64,000 bases of DNA from Acidobacteriota bacterium (GTDB lineage Bacteria > Acidobacteriota > Terriglobia > UBA7540): contig CADDZJ010000003.1 of NCBI GenBank assembly GCA_902812415.1, positions 1-64,000 on the forward strand, in the 5' to 3' direction. The notes beneath the pieces were generated by a model. It saw only the letters and a list, made by a program, of their open reading frames with translations, did not search any database and was not told where the DNA came from. Shown piece after piece: positions 59,366-64,000 of this stretch (positions are counted from its first letter, which is position 1; each line of letters begins with the position of its first letter). A program made the translations under genes and the position numbers.

Positions 59366-60505
59366 ATGGCTGAAAGCAACAAGACCGAACAACCGACGCC
59401 AAGACGGCGACAGAAGGCGCGCGAAAAAGGGCAAGTTGCCCGCAGTCGCGAACTGACCGGGGCTCTCGCGCTGATGGCGGCGGTCCTCTGCCTCGGAATC
59501 CATCCGATGGCGTGGGAGGAAGGATGGGGAGACCTCATGGCCAAGCTGCTGAACGCAGCCACCACCACGGAACTGAATCCCCAATCGCCCATCTTCCACT
59601 GGACGCTATGGACAACAGCCAGTTGGCTGGCGCCGATTATGGCCGCGACCTTCTTTGTCTCGCTCATCGGCGCGACCGCGCAGGGCGGCGTGGTTTTCAG
59701 TCCCAAGGCTCTCATCCCCAATTTCAGTCGCCTGAGCCCGGCAACCAATCTGGACAAACTTTTTTCGGTCGAGGCTCTTCGAACCACCCTGAAATCCCTG
59801 ATTCCGATGGTGGTGATCCTTTACATTGCCGGCGCAACCATCGTCAGCGATTGGGGAGGATTAATCCAGACCATTCACATGGCTCCGCGCGCCTCTATCC
59901 GGTTGGTGCTTTCGATGGCCTACCAGATTTCCTGGAAGTCGGGCATGGTGTTTCTGATCTGGGGCGGAATGGACCACCTCCTGCAAAGGTTCAACCTTAA
60001 TCGCCAACTGCGCATGAGCCGCGAGGAAGTGCGCGAAGAATCGAAGGAGACGGAAGGCAATCCGGCCACAAAGGTGCGCATCAAGCGCGCGCAGCGCCAG
60101 ATCAGGCGGCGGCTGATGATGGATCGCATCAAGCAAGCGACTGTGGTGGTCACAAACCCCACGCATTACGCCGTAGCTTTGGAATACCAGCCCGGAGAAA
60201 TGGATGCGCCGCGGGTGGTGGGCAAAGGCCGAAATCTGATTGCGCAGCGAATCCGCGAGGAGGCTGAGCGGCACGGCGTGCCGATTGTGGAAAATCCGCC
60301 GCTCGCCCAGGCGCTTTACAAAGCGGTTGAAATCGGCCAGGCGATTCCGCCGCAGCTTTACGCCGCTGTGGCGGAGATTCTGGCGTTCATCTTCCGGGCG
60401 CAGGCGCGCGCGGCGCAGGCTGCCGCTCGCATGGCCCAACCGCGCCCCATCTCAGGCGTTCAGCCGGGCGCGCCTCCAGGCGCCCAATCCAGGTTCTCAA
60501 ACTGA
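59366..60505 (+). CDS. flhB: Flagellar export switch protein FlhB
   Basis: FlhB is the export-gate protein that switches substrate type from hook to filament. The 379-residue protein has the N-terminus ESNKTEQPTPRRRQKAREKGQVARSRELT, four membrane helices, and a cytoplasmic domain with the self-cleavage motif Asn-Pro-Thr-His (TNPTHYAVALEYQ, residues 263-266). VGKGRNLIAQRIREEAERHGVPIVENPPLAQALYKAVEIGQAIP is the standard C-terminal domain. A 35-residue Ala/Pro/Gln tail follows. Its stop overlaps flhA by one base (TGATG). Confidence 0.95.
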   Translation: MAESNKTEQPTPRRRQKAREKGQVARSRELTGALALMAAVLCLGIHPMAWEEGWGDLMAKLLNAATTTELNPQSPIFHWTLWTTASWLAPIMAATFFVSLIGATAQGGVVFSPKALIPNFSRLSPATNLDKLFSVEALRTTLKSLIPMVVILYIAGATIVSDWGGLIQTIHMAPRASIRLVLSMAYQISWKSGMVFLIWGGMDHLLQRFNLNRQLRMSREEVREESKETEGNPATKVRIKRAQRQIRRRLMMDRIKQATVVVTNPTHYAVALEYQPGEMDAPRVVGKGRNLIAQRIREEAERHGVPIVENPPLAQALYKAVEIGQAIPPQLYAAVAEILAFIFRAQARAAQAAARMAQPRPISGVQPGAPPGAQSRFSN

Positions 60506-62592
60506 TGGCTGCTCCACAACCTGCTAAAACAGCTCCGACTGCAAAGAGCGCTGGCCCTGCGAAAAGCGCCGGCAAAGACTGGCTCATCCCCATTGTGGGC
60601 GTCACCATGGTTTTCGTCATGGTGGTGCCCATTCCAGCGCTGGCGCTCGACCTGCTGCTGGCCACGAGCATCACGGCTTCCGTGCTGGTGCTCCTGACCT
60701 CGATGTACATTCTGCGGCCCGTCCAGTTTTCCGTCTTCCCCTCCTTGCTGCTTCTGCTGACTCTTTATCGTCTGTCTCTCAATCTGGCCAGCAGCCGCCG
60801 CATCCTTCTGCACGGAAACGAGGGGCCCGGCGCAGCCGGTCGCGTCATTGAAGCCTTCGGACAATTTGTGGTGGGCGGCAACTACGTGGTGGGATTTGTG
60901 CTGTTTCTCGCTCTGATTGCCATCCAGTACCTGGTGATTAACCACGGGGCGGTGCGCATCGCTGAAGTGACGGCGCGCTTCACCCTGGACGCCCTGCCCG
61001 GCAAGCAGATGGCCATTGACGCGGATTTAGGCGCAGGCCTGATTGATGAGGCGACGGCGCGAGCCCGTCGCCAGCAGGTGGCGCGCGAAGCGGAATTTTA
61101 CGGCGCCATGGACGGCGCAGCGCGCTTCAGCCAGCGCGACGCTCTGGCCACCATTCTGATCACGGCCATCAACATCATAGCGGGCTTTCTGATCGGCGTC
61201 TTTTACCTAGGCATTCCTTTTGATGAAGCCTTGCACACCTACACCGTGCTCACCGTCGGCGATGGACTCGCCACCATGATCCCCTCCCTGCTGGTGTCGG
61301 TAGCCGGAGGCATGGTGGCCACGCGCGCCTCCTCCGAATCGAGCCTGGGCATGGATTTGAAACGCCAACTCCTGCCGCGGCGACGGCCCTTGCTGATCGC
61401 TTCCGGCGTTATGCTGCTGCTCGGTCTGATTCCCGGCTTGCCCAAATTTTCGTTTTTCGTTCTGGGCGGCAGCGTGGCCGTGCTGGCGCTGCGAGCCAAG
61501 GATTTGGACGAGGAATCCGCCGAGGCTGCCGGCGGCAAGGCCCCGGAGAAAGCCTCGCAGGAAACTTCCGTGGTCCCCAAATTGGATGACCTGAGCGTGG
61601 AAGTCGGCTTCGGACTGGTGCCCCTGGTGGACGAAGCGCAGGGAGGACAACTCCTGGCGCGCGTCCGCGCGCTGCGGCGGCATCTGGCAGGCCAGCTTGG
61701 GTTTGTCATTCCGCGCGTGCACATCACCGATAATCCTCAACTGAAACCCAAGGAATACGTCATCAAGCTGCGAGGCGATGAGATCGCCCGTTGGGAAATG
61801 TACCAGGATTGCCTGCTGGCCATCAGCTCAGAGGTAGTGGCGAGGCCGATTGAGGGAAGAGATACCCGAGAGCCGGCGTTTGGCGCGTCAGCCAAGTGGA
61901 TCGTGAGCGGCCAACGCGAGCAGGCTCTGGCGGCTGGCTATGCCGTGGTGGATCAGGCCTCGGTGCTGGCCACCCATCTGGCGGAAGTCATCAAGCAGCA
62001 CTCGCATGAATTGCTGACCCGCCAGGAAGTCAAACGGCTTCTCGATTCGCTCTCAGAAACTCAGCCGAAGCTTGTCGAGGAACTGGTGCCCAAAATTTTG
62101 AGCCTTGGAGAGGTTCACCGCGTGTTTCAGCAGCTTCTGCGCGAGCAGGTGCCCATCCGCGATCTGACGACCATTCTGGAAACTATTCTGGATGCGGCTG
62201 TCGTTAACAAGAATCCCGTGCTTCTGGTTGAAGCCGTGCGTCAGGCCATGGCTCGCCAGTTGGTGCGACCGCTGCTCGACGATCAGGGCAAGCTCACCGT
62301 CATCACGCTCGACAGTCAACTGGAAGAACAGATTTACCACGCGATGGATGCTCAGGCCCCCGCAACGCGGCCCGTCTCCATGCAGCCTTCTTACCTGAAG
62401 CGCGTGGTGGAGGGCATCCAGTCATTTATGGGCGAGCATCTCGCCATCGCCTGTCCGACCCTGCTTTGCAGTTCTCCGGCGCGATTCCACCTCCGCAGGA
62501 TGCTTGAACCCTTCCTGCCCAAACTGGTGGTGCTCTCGCCGAATGAAATACCTTCAACCGTTTCAATCCAATCCATGGGAGTGGTGCGGTGA
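60505..62592 (+). CDS. flhA: Flagellar export gate protein FlhA
   Basis: The largest export-gate component, a nonameric ring with an eight-helix membrane part and a cytoplasmic substrate-docking domain. The 695-residue protein shows PIPALALDLLLATSITASVLVLLTSMYI, FPSLLLLLTLYRLSLNLASSRRILLHGNEG, the FHIPEP-region RFTLDALPGKQMAIDADLGAGLI with GAMDGAARFSQRDALATILI, and TYTVLTVGDGLATMIPSLLVSVAGGMV. The C-terminal domain has VGFGLVPLVDE and PQLKPKEYVIKLRG. fliA starts in a 4-base overlap with its stop. No flhF or flhG lies between flhA and fliA. Confidence 0.95.
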   Translation: MAAPQPAKTAPTAKSAGPAKSAGKDWLIPIVGVTMVFVMVVPIPALALDLLLATSITASVLVLLTSMYILRPVQFSVFPSLLLLLTLYRLSLNLASSRRILLHGNEGPGAAGRVIEAFGQFVVGGNYVVGFVLFLALIAIQYLVINHGAVRIAEVTARFTLDALPGKQMAIDADLGAGLIDEATARARRQQVAREAEFYGAMDGAARFSQRDALATILITAINIIAGFLIGVFYLGIPFDEALHTYTVLTVGDGLATMIPSLLVSVAGGMVATRASSESSLGMDLKRQLLPRRRPLLIASGVMLLLGLIPGLPKFSFFVLGGSVAVLALRAKDLDEESAEAAGGKAPEKASQETSVVPKLDDLSVEVGFGLVPLVDEAQGGQLLARVRALRRHLAGQLGFVIPRVHITDNPQLKPKEYVIKLRGDEIARWEMYQDCLLAISSEVVARPIEGRDTREPAFGASAKWIVSGQREQALAAGYAVVDQASVLATHLAEVIKQHSHELLTRQEVKRLLDSLSETQPKLVEELVPKILSLGEVHRVFQQLLREQVPIRDLTTILETILDAAVVNKNPVLLVEAVRQAMARQLVRPLLDDQGKLTVITLDSQLEEQIYHAMDAQAPATRPVSMQPSYLKRVVEGIQSFMGEHLAIACPTLLCSSPARFHLRRMLEPFLPKLVVLSPNEIPSTVSIQSMGVVR

Positions 62593-63416
62593 GTACAAAT
62601 TGGCGCATGGCTCATGACAGCTCGCCCCCGGAAGCCGGCCAGGGAACGGCTAAACGTCATTACGAACAGGTCGCAAATCTTCAAGGCGAAGAGCGCAACC
62701 GGCTGGTGATGGAGCACCTGCCATTAGTGCAGTTCATCGCCAGGCGCATTCACGACCGGCTTCCCCAGCACGTTCCCCTTGAGGATCTGGTGAACGCGGG
62801 CGTTGTGGGGCTGCTCGAAGCCCTGCGGCATTATGATCCCTCAAAGAACGCCGAACTGAAGACGTACGCCAAAATTCGCATCCACGGGGCCATCCTCGAT
62901 AGCTTGCGCGATCTCGACTGGAGCCCGCGAAGCTTGCGCCGCAAGGCGCGCGAAGTGGAACAGGCCACGCGCAAGCTCCGGGCCACTCTAGGCTATGCGC
63001 CTTCTGAGCCGGAAATCGCCCAGGAAATGGGAATGCCTCTGGATGAATTTAACCGTTTGCTGACCGACCTGCGCGGCCTTGACCTGGGAAGTTTGCAAGC
63101 GCTTAACGAGGATTCGGAAGGCGGCGACCGCGCCGAGAAGTATTTGCCGAATTCCCCGGATACCGATCCGCTCTACATCTGCCTTCGCAGCGAGGTGCGG
63201 GAATGCCTGGCGCGCGCGGTAGGCGAATTGCCGGAACGTGAACGACAACTGATGGCTCTCTATTACGTCGAGGAATTGACGATGAAAGAAATTGGGATGG
63301 TACTGGGATTAGGAGAAGGGCGCATCTCACAGCTTCATTCTGCGGCGCTCGTCCGGCTTCGCGCCCGCATGCAGGAACTGCTCGGCTCGCGTCCTGCCAA
63401 AAGGGCGCGCGCGTAG
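62589..63416 (+). CDS. fliA: RNA polymerase sigma-28 factor FliA
   Basis: FliA directs RNA polymerase to late flagellar promoters such as the one before fliC. The 275-residue protein has region 2 (HLPLVQFIARRIHDRLPQH, DLVNAGVVGLLEALRHYDPSKNAELKTYAKIRIHGAILDSLRDLDWSPRSLRRKARE), region 3 (LGYAPSEPEIAQEMGMPLDEF) and region 4 (LPERERQLMALYYVEELTMKEIGMVLGLGEGRISQLHSAAL). It starts at a GTG in a 4-base overlap with flhA; an ATG nine codons later is possible. No FlgM anti-sigma gene was found in the window. Confidence 0.95.
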   Translation: MSTNWRMAHDSSPPEAGQGTAKRHYEQVANLQGEERNRLVMEHLPLVQFIARRIHDRLPQHVPLEDLVNAGVVGLLEALRHYDPSKNAELKTYAKIRIHGAILDSLRDLDWSPRSLRRKAREVEQATRKLRATLGYAPSEPEIAQEMGMPLDEFNRLLTDLRGLDLGSLQALNEDSEGGDRAEKYLPNSPDTDPLYICLRSEVRECLARAVGELPERERQLMALYYVEELTMKEIGMVLGLGEGRISQLHSAALVRLRARMQELLGSRPAKRARA

Positions 63417-63484
63417 TAGGGGCGGGCGACGCCCACCCGGGGGCGCATGCCACACGCCCTGGAGCGCGCGCCGCGCGCCCCTAC
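63416..63484. repeat. GC-rich inverted repeat at the fliA stop
   Basis: GTAGGGGCGGGCG at the left and CGCGCGCCCCTAC at the right form a long imperfect stem. It begins at the last base of the fliA stop codon and fills the gap to fliM except for the last 28 bases. No T-run follows. It might stabilise the upstream transcript end or lower expression of fliM. Confidence 0.6.
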
Positions 63485-63512
63485 AGATGAATTATTCAGA
63501 GGTATATCGGAC

Positions 63513-64000
63513 ATGGAAAAAATGCTCGATCAGGATGAAATTGACGCGCTATTCGGAGCGGCGCAGAAAACTCTGAAAAACGAGGCCGAGACGGCCACGC
63601 CGCCCAAGCGTATCTTTGCGGCGGTCTTCGGCCCATCAAGCCGCCTTACCAAACAGCAAGTGCATTTGATCAGCGTCCTCCATGAAACCTTCACCCGACG
63701 GCTGGCTGCCCGCCTTGGAGGCTACCTCCACACCTTGATTGAGGCCCGGCTGGTTTCAGTCGAGGAATTACCTTACAACCAGTTTCTGGCGCGAATTCCC
63801 AAAGTGACCTACTGGGCCTCTATTAACCTGGTGCCTCAGGATGCCATTGCGGCTCTCAACATGGACCTCAATCTGGCGTTTCCGATCATCGATCTGCTTC
63901 TGGGCGGAAATGGCAGAGTTGAGATTGAGCAGCGGGAAGTGACGGAGATTGAAGAACACGTGATTGAAGCTGTGGCCTCAATCGTCTGTCAGGAATTTGA
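63513..64000 (+). CDS. fliM: Flagellar motor switch protein FliM, N-terminal part
   Basis: The gene starts with ATG at 63513 and runs off the right edge after about 162 codons. The N-terminus MLDQDEIDALFGAAQ is the CheY-P-binding peptide (consensus LSQdEIDALL), which implies that chemotaxis control exists although no che gene is in the window. The middle domain follows with PSSRLTKQQVHLISVLHETFTRRLAARLGGYLHT, VEELPYNQFLARIPKVTYWASINLVP and FPIIDLLLGGNG, as in FliM. Its position after fliA instead of between fliL and fliN is unusual. Confidence 0.93.
   Translation, partial: MEKMLDQDEIDALFGAAQKTLKNEAETATPPKRIFAAVFGPSSRLTKQQVHLISVLHETFTRRLAARLGGYLHTLIEARLVSVEELPYNQFLARIPKVTYWASINLVPQDAIAALNMDLNLAFPIIDLLLGGNGRVEIEQREVTEIEEHVIEAVASIVCQEF

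Noticed and set aside
1-64000. tRNA, rRNA or riboswitch genes
   Set aside because: I looked in the intergenic gaps and saw no cloverleaf or conserved riboswitch core.

Overview
The window is most consistent with a free-living, motile, polysaccharide-secreting Gram-negative bacterium, probably an acidobacterium. That placement is an inference from gene content (plant-polysaccharide hydrolases, DUF362 protein, class II GlpX, an outer-membrane Wza-type exporter, an unusual sigma-54/sigma-28 flagellar cluster) and from the many short GC-rich dispersed repeats. No rRNA, tRNA or other marker is present to prove it.

Region 1 (1-14950, all on the minus strand) is a Wzx/Wzy-type exopolysaccharide locus. 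Reading in the direction of transcription: Wza-like exporter, Wzc-like tyrosine autokinase/co-polymerase, UDP-glucose dehydrogenase, UDP-glucuronate decarboxylase, Wzx-like flippase, GT2, methyltransferase, GT4, GT2, Wzy-like polymerase, GT4, and the start of a secreted pectate-lyase-fold protein cut by the window edge. A sigma-70-type promoter lies just upstream of the exporter gene. Together the genes would make UDP-glucuronate and UDP-xylose, assemble a repeat unit, flip it, polymerise it and export it. No initiating sugar-phosphate transferase is visible. Diverging from this locus is a UDP-HexNAc dehydrogenase (15270-16679, plus).

Region 2 (16.7-24.9 kb) holds metabolic and secreted-enzyme genes: dienelactone hydrolase, YggX, an SGNH esterase next to a GH3-PA14 glycosidase, a Tat-exported DUF362 protein and class II fructose-1,6-bisphosphatase.

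Region 3 (25.1-34.2 kb, minus strand) contains fliS, fliD and fliC, preceded on the same strand by three glycosyltransferases and an NAD-dependent epimerase: a likely flagellin-glycosylation locus. fliC has a clear sigma-28 promoter, and a terminator-like hairpin sits between fliC and fliD.

Region 4 (34.9-64.0 kb, plus strand) is a long flagellar cluster: flbD-motA-motB; an OmpR-type response regulator; a sigma-54 activator without a DNA-binding domain; a soluble histidine kinase and an NtrC-type regulator (FleSR/FlrBC-like); flgB-flgC-fliE-fliF-fliG-fliH-fliI-fliJ; a secreted Asp-box protein; fliK-flgD-flgE; an accessory patch (broken HNH nuclease gene, VapBC-type toxin-antitoxin pair, dispersed repeats); then fliL-fliN-fliO-fliP-fliQ-fliR-flhB-flhA-fliA and the start of fliM. 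Back-to-back sigma-54-like promoters lie in the 34.2-34.9 kb gap and another lies just before fliL. This fits the usual hierarchy: sigma-54 plus activator for hook-basal-body genes, FliA for flagellin.

The most unusual signals are these: a dispersed palindromic element whose core is inserted in frame inside the UDP-glucuronate decarboxylase gene; intergenic relatives of the same element; a second 110-bp repeat family; a six-unit Tyr-Gly hexamer microsatellite in the kinase tail; the HTH-less sigma-54 activator paired with a complete one; a FlgD reduced to its N-terminal domain; and a FliO without a membrane segment.
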